From NCBI GenBank assembly GCA_004431415.1, contig QPMI01000428.1:310001-374000 (forward strand): DNA of 64,000 bases. Reading direction: 5' to 3'. Source of the DNA: Cyanophora paradoxa (taxonomy: Eukaryota; Glaucocystophyceae; Cyanophorales; Cyanophoraceae). Under the pieces are notes generated by a model that saw only the letters and a program-made list of their open reading frames with translations, was not told the origin of the DNA and searched no databases. The position numbers were made by a program, and so were the translations under genes. Positions 43,211-56,700 of the stretch are shown here, in pieces; position 1 is the first letter of the stretch, and the number at the start of each line of letters is the position of its first letter.

Positions 43211-46200
43211 TTACAGGTCATGATCGACGCCATTCAGCCGCGCCCACTCGAGCGTCACAGAAGGCACGAGGTCGGACAGCTGCTGGCCGCTCCGCCTCGC
43301 CAGGGCGGCGAGGACTTTCAAATTGGTGCGGAGGGACGCCTTCACCTCCTCCAGCGGGGCTCCCGCCTTGACGTGCTGGCGGGGGTCCCACGGGTCCCGC
43401 CAGTTCGCTGCGATCGCGAGCGTCAGCGTTCGGGCGTCATCGTAAGAACAAATGTTCAAATTTAATTGAGCAGGCACACCCCACTGCAGCGGAGGACGAA
43501 GACAAGACGTGAACGACGGGCTCGTTAGTAAGAACGCGGATATTCAAACACTGACACGACGTCTACCGCGGCGCACCTTCGAGTGGACGAGCAGGGCCGC
43601 CGGGTGGCGGGCGAGGATCTCCCAAGGGCGGTAGGGGAAGATGCAGTGGTTCAGAACGAAGGTCGAGTACTGCAGGCGGTGCTGCGAATTCGAAGAGCGC
43701 CCATTCAGTACAGATTAAAATTAGATAGAAATTCAAATAAACGATCTGCTGGATCGATATATATCTCATTATGATCAATCACCAGCATAGTCTGGGCGAC
43801 GGGCCAGTTCGCGGGGTCGCGCGAGAACTGGTAGACGGAGTGGTCGAAGCCGCCGTTGCCGCCGGAGCAGCCCCGGGTGCGGACATGGCCGGCGGGGCCG
43901 TAGAAGCCGCGGACGCGCTGGAGGTAGTCCTTGAAGCCGATGTCCGAGGCGGCGTACATCGCGTTGCCTGATAGAGAAAATTCGCTCATGGTCAGCAACA
44001 ATCGAGCGCACGATTTACTTTCCATTATTATTGAATATCTCTGGATAAAAGATCCGATTGCGATCAATATTATTAAGATTAATCTTGCGCGCATGGGCAC
44101 CGTTGATGTGGAAGTCGGACTGGGCGTAGGGGCCGGAGCACTGCGAGACGCTCCCCTTGACCCAGAAGCCCCCCTCCCGGCTCTCCTGCGCGCCGCGCGC
44201 TCGCGTGTTAGCGTTATTCTCAGGCATCATTTCAACGTCTTAGATTCGCACCTTGATCAGGCCGTCGAGCCAGTTCCGGCGAAGGGGGCGCACGTCGGGC
44301 TGCGTCGTTCGGCACTTATTAGCCGCTTTGCAAATTGTGCACGGAGAAATTAAAAACATTAAATGAACATCATTCGTTAACGTTAATGATTCTATTTAGC
44401 TATAGGCGCTTTGTAGACGGAGACGGAGTTTAAAGCTTTAATCTCAGATGGACCTCGGAGCTTTAAAGCTTGAAGCTTAAATTAAAGCTTAAAGCTAAGA
44501 TTAGGTGCCGGCGCTCCGTACACTGAGCTTTGAAATCAGACGGACCTCCATGAGGAAGACGGACTCGTACGAGGCGAGCGCCGGAGTCTCAAACATATGG
44601 TAGAATTGGATGCACGTCCCTGATTATATATAAAGGGCGCGGGACAGCCGTCAATGCGAAGCCGAGGAAGCTGTGGGCCGCAGCAGAGGCGGCGGCAGAC
44701 CATCTGGGTGCGCTGCGCCAATCGCAAGCATCGGATTGCGCAGACGGATCGCGGATGGGATTTTAAAGCGAAACTCCAACAACGAGTGTCTTACAGTCGA
44801 GGTGCGGGGGGATGTTCCTCCAGATGAAGCGGATGTCTCTGAAGCACGCCCGGGCGTCCGAAGGGATGGACTCCAGGAGTTGGCGGCGGGTCTTCTGCGA
44901 CGGGGACAGGTCCGAATTGAAGTAGAAAACCTGCGACATTACGAAGAACGAACGGCGTGACTTTCAATTTGAATATGGGTCGATCAAACACATATAAAAG
45001 CCTTGGTTTTAAGGCCTCGTGTAAGATAAAGGTCTTCAACATCACGAACGAGCAGCGTTACGTTCTACTTAAATTTGGGTCAATTTTAGCATAAAGGCCA
45101 CACATATAGAGTGGGTCACATATAGATATATAATATAAATTTGAAAGCATCTACCAAGTCGGCGTCCAGATTCGTGGAGGAGCACGGGAACTTTTTGTCT
45201 GTATTTGGGTAGCCTAGTAGTAGATTCGATATAATAAAGGTCCTTATAATAGGTTTTATCATGGAATATACTAAGATCCTCATAGAATATAATAAAGGCG
45301 CCTACCAAGTCGGCCTCCAGATTCGTGGAGGAGCATGGGAACGCGAAATTGTCCTTCCACGTCCCCTGCGCCCACGACAGCAGGGCGACCTGACGAGGGC
45401 GTTTAAATACTCTCAGATTAGAATTTTAGATCATAAAGGCGCGGCTTGCCTGGTCCTTCACGAACGGCCTGACGACCGCCAGCTGGCGCTTCTGACGGGG
45501 AACAATTGGGGTCTCCCAGGTGCACATGGGCGCTGCTTGTGTGGGTTTCGAGCTTTGTTCGGAGGCAAGGGCATCTTCGCTCTCAGATGCGGCGTAATCC
45601 GCCGATTCGAATTCTCCCCTTGACTGGCACCGAGAAATCCCGAGTTCGAGGCTGACGCTTGCGCTCGATCGCGAGTTCGGATCCCGAGATTCGAGCTCGA
45701 AGGCGATGACCGATCCCGCCTGGACACGAATAATTGCGTTCAGGTCCGCATCGAAATCTGAAAGCCGATCCAGACCGCATTTAGTCAGCATACATTTAAA
45801 TTTTCAAGAAGACCAGCTGACCCGCAGCTGGGTCCGTCTCGCCACTCTGCAGGAGCCGCATCGAATCTGTAGAAGGAGCGCGCCGCGTTCCGGCGCCGGC
45901 GCCGGCGCCGGCGAACAGCCTCCAGACGCCTCGAGCTCCTTTTTCGCCTTTTACCGACCCGCTGACCCGGTACAGGCCGCTGTCCAAGTCGATGGGCACG
46001 TGATAGAGAATGACGGCCCTGCACTGCGCCGAGGCCACCATCTGCGCGCAGTGTCACTGATCATGAATGAAGCCAGGAATACGTAGGGATAATATTTCGC
46101 CGTCGGTTGTTGAAGTAACTGGTGCATTCGCACCTGGCTACGTACGGGAGTCTGCAGGAAATTGGGGGCTTTGATGACCACGCCATACCGCGACCCATCC

Positions 46201-46737
46201 CAGCAGCCCGCCCTGCGTCAAATCGCTGTAGTTAGTTCGATACGATTACAATGCGTACTCTTGCAAGGAATGTAAGCACCAGTTTTCCGTTCCTGTCATC
46301 TGTTCATTCAGCAGACGGAACTCCGTGCCTGCGCGATCGGCACTCCAAAGCGAGGCGCGACCAGGCTCCGCGAAATTCTGAGGGAAGCATCAATTTGGAG
46401 ATCGTGTTAGGAAACCCCAATCCTGCACGTCGCCCAGTGACACGCCGCAAATATTTTAATTGAAGCTCACCAGCATCGAGTCCATGTTGGACGGCCAGCT
46501 GAAAAGCGACAGCCACACATATCCGGAGCCGCGGTCACTGCCAGTTGCAGCAATTTCGTCGCTCGCAAAAGCAGTATTCGACGCTGGCCCTGGCCCCGGT
46601 ACATGCGCGAGAGCCGGAATGCCATATTCCGTCGCTAGCGCTGTATCGATATCTGTCTGGGTCGCACGCGCAACCGTCGCGGGGGAGATCAAGTCCGCTT
46701 CTATCAGAGCAAGGCAAGCGAAAAGCGCGAATGACAT
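43211..46737 (-). CDS. Putative secretory-pathway glycosyltransferase (GT-A-like, algal type)
   Basis: Probably transfers sugar from a nucleotide-sugar in the Golgi or ER lumen. The N-terminus MSFALFACLALIEADLI is a signal peptide or signal anchor; an upstream Met at 46836 would give a longer cytoplasmic tail. A beta-rich region follows (RYGVVIKAPNFLQTPVRSQ; CRAVILYHVPIDLDSGLYRV; IIRVQAGSVIAFELESRD). The catalytic-like part has QVALLSWAQGTWKDNFAFPC, VFYFNSDLSPSQKTRRQLLE, FETPALASYESVFLME, DVRPLRRNWLDGLIK, GGFWVKGSVSQCSGPYAQSD, NGNAMYAASDIGFKDYLQRV, GGFDHSVYQF and FVLNHCIFPYRPWEILARHP. The [ME]xDVRPxxxxWLD and FHxNGNAxY patterns occur in algal nucleotide-sugar transferase-like proteins. Introns are AT-rich, unlike those of neighbouring genes. 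Exact GT family and donor sugar are unknown. Confidence 0.65.
45151..45342 (-). repeat. Duplicated exon piece in the glycosyltransferase gene
   Basis: CTACCAAGTCGGC[G/C]TCCAG starts a 41-bp block present at 45151-45191 and 45302-45342. On the coding strand both encode FPCSSTNL[D/E]ADL and end at the same GTAG donor. The downstream copy has its own possible acceptor (AAATACAG). It could be a decayed duplicate or an alternative exon. Confidence 0.65.
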
Positions 46738-47777
46738 GAGCCGCCGCGCGCGCGAGGCTCCTTCAGCAGGCCGCTTTCCAGCAGATCTAGACGACCCCGC
46801 TCCTGCGCGCGCATGCGGAGACGTGAGCGATTGCACACGTTCTCGGAAGCTGTAGCTCTAGCTATAGATCCACTGATCCGGACTGGAATGTGATGGCGCG
46901 CCGCAGCGCGCACTCACGATCATCTTGATCAAAGTAAACGCGCTGATTCCAGTCACAGGAGCCCCAGACTGCAGCAGCGCATGCCTCTACACTAATAAGC
47001 TAGCCGCCGAGCGCTAGATATAGCGAGCGTGCTCGAGCGCGCTAGCGCTGCAGCTGGAATGTCACTGAGTCATCGCGCGCTCATGATCATCTAGATCTCG
47101 GCGGTTGCAACTGCAGCTGAAGCGCTAGCAGCAGCAGCAGCATACATACGTATATATAAGTCGACGTCAGAAGTGGTTCTATTTTAGCAGCTGTCAGCCG
47201 CCAAGCTTGAAGTGGTTTAAACATCGGAAATGAATCGAAGTGGTTCTAGAGAACACGCACTGCGGCATGTACACGCCGTGACGTCAGAGTAAATTAAATA
47301 CTTCTGCGATTGCGCGGATTCACACGCGACACTGTGGCATGCGCCTATATAGCTATATAGCTAGCAGATGGACGAGGTTCTACGAGATGCACGCACGCAG
47401 TCGAGATGTTTTGCTACGTTCTTCTCAGAGTTTACCTCGCGATCGTAGCATAAAATTTGCTCGAATAGCCTAGTAGGTCCGGCGCCGGCCACGCAGGAAG
47501 TGGGCCCCCCGGCCCTCCCCATGGCCACATCATCGTTTTTACTGATTGTACATGTACACCGACCATCGGACAACTCTAGCTGAAAACGACCAAATCTTAA
47601 TTATAAGAACTGATCATAAGGCGACAGTACGTCTGACAACTCTGATCATGAAAACCAGAACCACAACAGGGCTTCATACCGTCGCACATATATATAAGGA
47701 CCGGAATAGCTTAAAGATAATGATAAAGCCTGTTTCCGCCATTAATATTCATAGGCTTTGTAAGCCTCGGCCCGGCC
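46738..47777. other. Intergenic stretch
   Basis: No gene supported. It probably includes the 5' leader of the glycosyltransferase. GAAGTGGTT occurs three times (about 47169, 47208, 47238). Self-complementary words (GCTAGCGCTGCAGC, CTATATAGCTATATAG) are frequent. Confidence 0.45.
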
Positions 47778-50700
47778 TCACAAGCGGTAGGCGTCTCGGA
47801 GTTGTTCGAGGGATGCCCCGAACGAGCTCGAGGCGGCGCCGGCGCCGGCGCCCCGCTCGAATTCGAAGCCGCGCGGGGAGGCCCCCCGCCCGGCCCTGGC
47901 GGGACTCGCCCGCAGCTCGTCTACCGCGGCGAGCAAATCGCCCAGTGGCATGGGGCCCGCGCCGCCGCCGCGCCCCATCGCGCCCATATGCATGGACAGG
48001 GGCTGCGGGGCCTCGATCCCGCGCGGCGAGAGGGCGTCAAAAGGCCGCGGGGAAAGGAGCGGACGAGGGGAAAGGACGGCCGCGGGCCGAGGCGAGAGGG
48101 CCGGCCATGGGGAGGGGCCCAGGGCCGGCCGCGGGGAAAGGGCCGCCCTGGGTCTGAACGAGCTCGAGGTCGGGGGCACGTGCACGTACGGCGCATGTGC
48201 GTCCGCGTACTCGTCCCCGCCGGCGGAGGCGAAGCTCGTCTCAAAGCCCGGCGGGGATCCGGAGGCCCGGGGCCCATCCCGCACCTCCTCCAGCGCGGAG
48301 CGCAGGTCGGGCCCGAGCCCCACCGCCGCTGCGGCCTCCGCCCCGCCCACTCCGTACCCGTACTGCGGCGGAGGCGGATTCGGGGCCCAGTAAGACGGCT
48401 GCGGAAGGGCGTAGCGGTCTGGAGAGAGGGGGTGGTCGTGGGCGGAGGGCCCCACGTCGTAGTAGGCGGCGCTCCCGGGCTCGTAGCCCGCGGGAGGGAA
48501 GGGCGCCGGCGCCTGGGGGTACGGGTGCATGGGCGCCGGCGGGCTCTGCTGGGCCGCGCCGGCGCCGCGGAAGGGAACGGCTGCGAAGGGCCGCGATCGG
48601 GAGGAGCGCTGCTGCGGGGCGCCGCCGGCGGGCGTGGCGGGGGCTGCGGCCCACGACCAGAGGCTCCGCCGCCGCTCGCGATCGGGGCGGGTCTCGCGGA
48701 AGGCGGAGACGAGGAGCAGGGCGAACGAAGCGACGAGGAAGAGAAGCTGGAAGACGGCGAGGGCGACGCCAACGTTGCTCTGCACGGCGGACGAGACGAG
48801 CGGGATGAAGACCGCCGCCAAGCTGCGGCCGGAGACGATGAGAGATTTGGAAATTCGGAGATTCGGATCGGGGCGCACGCGGTGGCGGTGTGGATCCACC
48901 AGGCGAGGGCGTGGAGGCGGCCGGGCCAGCCGTGAAGGCCGAAGGCGGCGGGGAGTGAGGCGAGGAGGACGGCGAGGACGGCGGGTGCCTGCGCCTGGCG
49001 CTCCTGCGCGGCCCAGCCGTGGATGGCAGCGATGCAGACCGCCGCCGCCAGCTTCCGCAGCGCGCTGACGAGCTCGAACACCGGCCACCCCGCCGGCACG
49101 CCCCTGCGCATCCACATTCAGCGGGCAGAGCGCGAGGCGCCCTTAAGATCTCTGCGCACTCGAAGAGGAGGCCGTAGGTCGCGCGCCAGCGGAACCGCTC
49201 GAGGCGGTCCGCGGCGCGCAGCGCCCTCCGCAGCTCCCGGTCGTCAGCTGCGGCCGCCGCGCCGACACCGACGCTGAAGCTCGCCTCGCCTGCGCCGGCC
49301 CCGGCAGCGGATTTCGCGGCGAGGGCGCCGGCGCCGTCGTAGCGGAAGGGGAGGGGGGACCAGCCGTAGTGGCGGGCGGTGGCCCGCCAGACGAGGGCGG
49401 CGAGCCACGCGAGCCAGAGGCCGACGCAGACGACCATCGCGACGGGGCCGAGCGCGTCGCGCAGCGATCGGTACTTGTCCGTCGCGCAGTCGGCCGTCAG
49501 ATCGCTGCGCAGGAAGTAGCGCCCGCCCCCCAGGTGCCAGCACCCGTACAGCTGCGAGACATTGACGTTCATCGAGACGGTCATTTCGCGAGATGTAAAT
49601 TAGAGCACCTGGAATATCTTGGCGTAGGTCATGGGGACGACCCACCAGAGGAGGAGGAGGAGGGACCCCAGGACCGTCGGCCACACGCTGAAGACAACCT
49701 CGCGATCGCGAGCGGCCGCGGGCGGCTGCTCCGGCTCGGCTGGCGCCGTCCCTGCTTCGAAATTCGTCGGAATCGAGCTTAAGAGAAAGCTGAAGGCAAT
49801 GGGCGAAAAACATCGATGCTGACCCTCGGGTCCGCGCTCCTGCTCCTGCTCCCCTCCAGTTCCGGACTCTCCGGCGGTCCGGTCGCCCTCGGCCGGCCGC
49901 GGGCGCCGGCTCCGGCTCCGCAACTTCTTCGCGGCGGGGTCCGGGGCGCGGAGCCGCCAGATGTAGAAGGGCGACAGCAGCGCGAGCAGCACCGTCGCGA
50001 GGAACATGCCCAAATAGAACCTAGCACATCGTTCGAAATGAAACCAGAAATCATTGTATACGTAGAACTAGACTTCAGAGCGTTAACTGCAAATCGAAAC
50101 TCAAGGCGCACCCGACTCTGCGGAAGACGGGCTCGTCGCCGCCGCCGAGGACGCAGTCGACGGAGACCGCCGACGAGAACGGATCGTACAGCGCCCCGTG
50201 AACCCTGCGCCGCGAATATCAGAGTTAGTTCGGATATCAGGATATCAGGATGAAAGAGGTTCGAATTCGAGACGGGATATATTCGCGGATACCTGAAACT
50301 GACGGCGGCGCCAGCGGGCCACCGCACGTCCATCCTGCCCAGGATGTGCATCGTTTGGCTGCGGCCGATCATGAGATCGGAAACAAATGTGTACAAAACT
50401 GTTTTAATTCTTCGCAATCGACGAAAGCGCTTCATTCTTTTTTGGAATCGCAGCGAAATCGTGGACTTCGACGTCGACGCACATGTGATCCACGAAGACG
50501 CGGAGAAGAGGCACGAGAGGGAGGGCGTCGGCTAAGGCCGCGGCCGGCGTCGCCGTCGCCGTCGCCGTCGCCGTCCCCGTCGCCGTCGCCGCGGGCAGAG
50601 GAGACTTGGGCCGCGGCGCCGACGCCGACGCCGAGCGGGGCGGCCTGCGGAGGGAGACGGCGACGGTGGCGGCCATCATGTAAAGCAGGCCGAGGTAGAC

Positions 50701-53700
50701 GACGAAGAAGAAGGCGACGCCGCCGCCCGTGCCGCGGAAGCCCGTGCACGGGACGCAGTTGAGCGCGTCCACGCGCCCGTAGCCGGCGTCGCACGCCGTG
50801 CACATCGGGCCTGCCGCAGTGCAGGAAAGGGAATTCAGTTCGAACTCGAGAGCTCAAATCTACGTATACATTAAATATTGTTACGGACCGGTGTAGCCGG
50901 GCTTGCAGGCTCGGAAGCCGACGGAGGAGCTCGAGGAGGGCGGGGGCGGGGGCGGGGCGAGCACCAGGTCCTGCGCCAGGCGGCGCCTGGACGCCGATCC
51001 CGAGCCGGAGCCCGAGGCGGAGGCGGAGGTCTCGACGGTGGCGCAGGCGTCGGTGAGGCAGGGGAGGAAGAACGAGGGGTCGTAGGGCGAGCTCCAGAAG
51101 CCCAGGGACGCCTCCGAGGCGGCCCCGGCGCCCCCGCCGCAGGCGCCGCCGTCGGGGCACGCGCTGCAGATCTTGCCGCGGCTCTCGGGGAAGGCCCACA
51201 GGCTGAAGGTCCCCGGCGGGCAGGTGTAGCAGCTAAACTCGTTCGGCAGCTGCACCTCCCCTGCGTTTATATATGTCACAAGATAATAGAAGGATACGAT
51301 TGAGACGCGGTAGCCTCGCACCGGCCCGGCAGGGGGCGAAGGCGACGTCGAAGGTGCGGGAGAAGGCGGCGGGCGGGGGCAACGAGGCCGAGTCACGGTC
51401 CTCGGGCCACGAAAGGTTCGCCATCCGGGCCTAAAGAAGGACAATAAGCTTAAGAGCATATTAAAAGGGAAAAGCTAAGGCCTTTACAATTACAGACCTC
51501 GACGACGATGGCGGCGGAGGAGCCCGGGTGCCATAGGACGGAGAGGCGCGGGAGGGAGGCGACGCCGGCGCGCGCGACGGCGGCGCCCTCGGACACGACG
51601 GGGAGCACGAGGCCCGAGGCGGCGGGGGCCGGCGGCTGCAGCGGCGCGACGCGCGCCGCGAGCGTCGACTGCCCGTCCTCCGCAACCACGCTGCCGAACA
51701 GGTCCGTGCTGGAGAAACCGTCCCGTGTCAGTCAAGTTTATGCTAATGTTACTTAAAGTCGCGTTGATGGAAAGCGCGTTGATGTTAACGTTCTTTATGT
51801 TCTAAATCTTTACTTACAAAGTCGCGTTGATGGAAACAGGCTCGCCGCTGCCGAGGATGGGCGGTAGACCGCCCACGTCCGCACGGACGGCCCCCGAGGC
51901 GCAGCGGGGCCCGTAGGAGCCCGCCCCGTCCGCGCCGCCCGCGGCCGCGGCCGCGCCGGACGCGCAGACGCGCCAGAGAGTGCACGCGGGGTCGAGGGGC
52001 CACCGCCCGCCCCAGAAGAGCGTGCCGCCCGCCACACCGGCTGCGCACGGGAATCTGCCATCAGGTACGAAGAGTATTGAATCCGCCTAGCCTCTTGAAT
52101 AATATTCCCAATTATCTCCCTTAATAAATATCGCGAGGTGGCGCCGCGCGCTAAGACATTAGCGAGCACGGACCCTGGTTGGCGTCGAAGAGGGCGGCGG
52201 GGTCCTCCGGCAGGCGCAGCTGGGCGCAGCCGACGCCGGGCCCCGCGTACAGCGCCGCCCCGTAGCGCGCGGCGGCGTTGGCGGCGAGCCGCGCGTCTGC
52301 GGCGAGTGCCAGCTCGCCACCCGCCCCCTCCAAGGCCGCCGCCCCTCCGAAGGCCGCCTGGTTCGACCGCTGCGGCGCCTTACAAATTGAACCGATATAA
52401 ATATAACAGATTTTGCGCACGAGGGTGACGCCGGCGAGGGAGGCGCGGGCGCCCTTCGCGGAAACGGCGCCGCCCGCCTTCGCCGCCGCGTTGTCCGAGA
52501 GCGCCCCCCGGAGGACCTCGAGGGATGCGCCCTCCCCCGCGAAAACGCCCCCGCCGCGGCCGGCGCGGTTGCCCGACACGTCCGAATCGACGAGGGCGGC
52601 GGACGCTGCGAAGGCGACGGCGACGCCACCGCCGGCGACGCCCGCCGAGCAGCCGGCGACGCGAGTGCGGTTGAGGCGGAGGACGGCGCCGGCCCCTTCG
52701 GCGTGCGCGCCGCCGCCAGCGTCGGCGGCCGTGCAGTCGGACAAGCGCGAGTCGACGAGCTCGAGCTTCGCCCCGCCCGCCACGACCGCCGCCCCGCCTC
52801 GGTCCGCCGCGCAGCGGTCGAAGCCGCAATCGAGCACCTGCACGCGGGCGCCCTCCGCCGCGAAAATCGCCCCCCCGTCGCCGCCCGCCGCGCCGCAGTC
52901 GGCAAAGGCGCAGCGGCGAAGCGTAACGTCCCCGCCTCGGACGGCGACGGCCCCCCCGCGGGCGGCGGCGGCGGCGCCCTCGAAGCGGCAGTCGGCGAGG
53001 TCGGCCGCGCTGTGCTCGACCGCGACGCAGGCGCCCTCCGGGGCCGTCGCGTTGAGGCAGGTGAGGTTGGACGCAGCGAGGCGGGCCCCGCCGCGGGCCG
53101 CGACGGCCCCGCCGGCACGCCGACGAAGAGGCAGTCGCGGAGGGCGAGGCGGGCGCCGCCCTCGGCGAGGACCGCGGGGCCCGCGGCCGCCTCGCCGGCG
53201 GGGGCCCCGCCGAGCGCCACGAGGCCCTCGACGTCGACGTCGGCAGAGGCGCCGGGTCCAGCCACGAGGCACGAGGCGGTGCGGAGGCAGCGGAGGCCGC
53301 GGACGGCGGCGGGCCCGCGGAGGGCGACGGCGGGGCCGGCACCGCCCTCAGACTCCACGCCCTCCACAAGGACGACGGAGGAGGAGAAGAACGGCGACGA
53401 CTGCGGCGGCAGTGATGGGGGATCAACTAGCACGCAGGGGCCCGCCACGCCCGCGCAACGGAGGCTGCGGACGGACGCGGGGCCGCGGAGGGCGACGGCG
53501 GGTCCGGAGCCGCCCTCCGCCTCCACACCCTCCACAAGGACGACGTCGACGGAGGAGAAGGACGGAGACGAAGACGGCAACGACGGCAGGGACGCGTCGA
53601 CTCGCACGCACGGGCCTGACACGCCCACGCAGTGCACGCCAGCGACGGCCACGCTGGCCTGCACAGAAAAGTTTAGAATAATTACAAATCAAAGAAGAGA

Positions 53701-56700
53701 GCGGGCGCCAGCGCACTTCGCCGGAGGCGGCGACGTCGATTGCGGCATCGGAAAAGGCGCCGCGGACGGCGGAGACGTTCGTTGCAGAGAGGGAGCCGCC
53801 GGCGATGGTGAGGGCGATCCCTGCGGCTGCAGATGCGCCTCGGACGAGTGCGATGTCCCTCAGAGCGACGCTCGCGTTGGCGAAGTGGGCGTCGAGGAGG
53901 CGGCGGGCGGCCCCCGCGAGGGAGCCGGGGCCGACGGCGACCTGGCCGGACGCCGCGGCGAGGCGGAGGGCGGGGCCGGCGTCGGGGGCAAGTGTATTTT
54001 CGATGGCGAAGCGGGCGAGGACGAGGGCCGAGGCCGACTCGAGGGAGACGGGGCAGGCGAGCCGGTGGGCATCGAAATCGAGGAGGGCGGCGCCGCGCCC
54101 CGCGGACAGGGCGAGGCCGCCGGCCGCGACGTCGGCGAGAGAGATGCGCTCGGCGCGCAGGTCGGCCCCCGCTGAGACGGTGGAGACGGCCGCCGAGCGC
54201 GCCCCGCGCCACTCGACGTCCTCCACCCCAGCGCTCCCGCCGGCCGCGAGGTCTGCGAGTGGCGAAGACAATAAAAATTTGATTGAAGCTCTTTGAAGCG
54301 GAAGAAAATTGTTCACCAAGGGAGGAGCAGCCGGAGAAGAGGGCGCGGGCGAGTGACAGGTCCCTCCCCGCGTAGACCGCGAGGCATGCCGGCGCGGCCT
54401 CGAAATCGGCCGTGGCCGCCGCGAAAGTAATGTCGGCGAGAGCGGCGGAGGCTGCACCGAGAGAGGCCAGGCCGCGTGCATTCGCGGCAAGGTCCATGAC
54501 CGAGACGCCTTCCAGGTTGACGGCACTGTCCGCTTCGAATTCGCCGGCGTCTGTCTGGGCGTCGATGGCCCAGCCGGGGCCGGCCGCCGACTCAAGACGG
54601 AGGCCTGCGACGGACAGGCTTTGCACGCCGCGGGCGTAGAGCGCGGCGCCCGCCTCGGCGGCGCGGACGGCGGCGAGGCTGCAGTTGACGAGGCGGAGGG
54701 CGGAGGCCCCCGCCGCGTGCAGGAAGCCGCCCCGCCCGCCCGCCGCGTCGCGCGCGTCCGCGTTCTCGAGCACGAGCGTCGGGCCCGGCGACGATCCCGA
54801 CGGCCGCACTGGCGCCGACAGAGCAGCGACAGCGGCAGGGTCCTGGATCGCGGAGCTGGTGTCCTGCTGTCGCCCCACGTACACGCCGCCCCCGAGCGTC
54901 GCTGCAAAAATAGTTGAACGATTAATTAGTCGCGAAACATGACACCGAAAGCATTTTATCGCCCGCTTTGTTATCGTAATTCGTTATCGCGAGCCTCCCT
55001 GTGCTCTCGCAAAGCAGATCCTGTACACATATTGCAATTTCGTCGCCGGTCCATCTGATATCGATCGTGAAAAGGAACGGCGACGAACCTTGAACGGCGT
55101 CGAAGGTGCAGCCCGTGCAGGTCACAGTCGCGTTGCCGGCGCCCCGCACGTGGAGCGCGCCTCCGGCCTCGGCGGAGAGCTCCCGGAACGCGACCGTCTC
55201 GAGGTCCGCCCCGCTCTCCTCCAGCGCCAGCGCCCCGCCCGCCGCCACAGAGGCCGCATGCGCACCGGCGCCTGATGCACCGCGAAACTCGGAGTCGGAG
55301 ACGCGCAGGTGCGAGCGGAGGGCGGCGAGGGCCCCGCCGGCCGCCGCCGCCGTGTTCGCTTCGAAGAGGCACGCGGAGAGGGTCGCTGTGGAGTTGGCGA
55401 TGTGAATCGCACCGCCGCTGCCCGCCCTGTTCCGCTCGAACCTGCATGCGCATGCGCACGACCACGCCCTTGATCAGCAGCTGTAAATTCGTCAACGCCG
55501 AACAGAGCTGCAGCGGATCCGGACCTGCAGTCGCTGGCAAAAAGGGACGCGCTGGCTGCGCGGATGGCCCCGCCATCGCCGTCGCCGGCGACGTTGTCGG
55601 AAAAGCGGCAGCGGGCGAGGGTCGCCCCCGTCCGCTCGAGGAGGAGGGCGGGGCCGCGGCCGCCCTCGAAACCGCAGTCGGCGAGGTCGGCGGAGGCCGT
55701 GCGTGCGAAGCTGGCGGCGGGCGAGAGCGAGCCGCCGAACGAGACGGACTGCAGTACGGTGGAGGCGGCGTCGGAGACGGCGAGGGCGCCGCCGCGGCCG
55801 GCGCGGGCGGCGCAGCCGTCGAACCGGACGCGGCGGAGCGAGAGGCGCTCGACGGCGGATGCGACGAGGGCGCCCTGCACGCCGCTCACGCCCTCGAAGG
55901 AAACGTCAGCCAGCGCCGCTTGCGCCACGGAGCGGAGGCGGAGGGCGCCGGCGCTGCAGTTGGCGAAGGCGGCGCCCTCGAGGGAAGCCTCCGCCAGGCC
56001 TTCCAGTGCGAGCGGGGCGGGTAGGGCGCGGAAGACAAGGCGGCGGAGGGCGAGGCGGGTGCCGTTGCCGAGCACGCGGAGGGCGGCGCCACCGCGGAAG
56101 GCAAGGCTCGCGTTTTTGTTTTCGCCCGAGCCGGCGGGCGCCAGGACGAGGGACGCGGGCCCGGCGTCCGGCACGTGCAGGGGGGCCAGGACGTGCGGCG
56201 CGGCGGGGTCCACGGACGGCGGAGGGGGCAGGAAAGCGAACTCGAAGGCGGCGCCCGGGGCCGGGAGGCGGAGAGCGACGGCGAGGGCGGAGGAGACGTG
56301 GTCGGGGTCGAGGAGGGGCCGCAGGGCGGAGCCGGTGCGGGCGCCCGGCGGGCCGATCGGGTCCAGCGAGACGAGGAAGGGCTTGTACGCGGCGAGGAGG
56401 CGGGCGCGGAAGAAGAGGGGCGGGGGCCCCGCGGCGGGCGCGGGGCCGATCTGCTGGAACTGGAGGAAGAGGGGACCGCCCCCCTCGAGGGCGGCCGAGA
56501 GGCCGTCGGGGGAGGCGCGCAGCGGGAGGGGCGGGGCGGCGGCGGAGCTGCCGTTGAAGGCGCGCCAGCGGGCGGTGCCGGAGGGGGGCACGCCGTCGGG
56601 GGGTACGTGGAGGAAGAGGCGGGCGGCGCCGGGGTACTCGAAGAGCCAGCCGCACTCGCGCGGGGCGGCGGCGTCGGCGGAGGGGGCGGCGGCGAGGAAG

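Noticed and set aside
45940-45965. CGCCTTTTACC resembling the U5 snRNA loop
   Set aside because: Only the loop matches; it lies inside the coding sequence of the glycosyltransferase.
52413-54175. Long plus-strand frames at 52.4-54.2 kb
   Set aside because: Antisense shadows of the beta-helix repeats.
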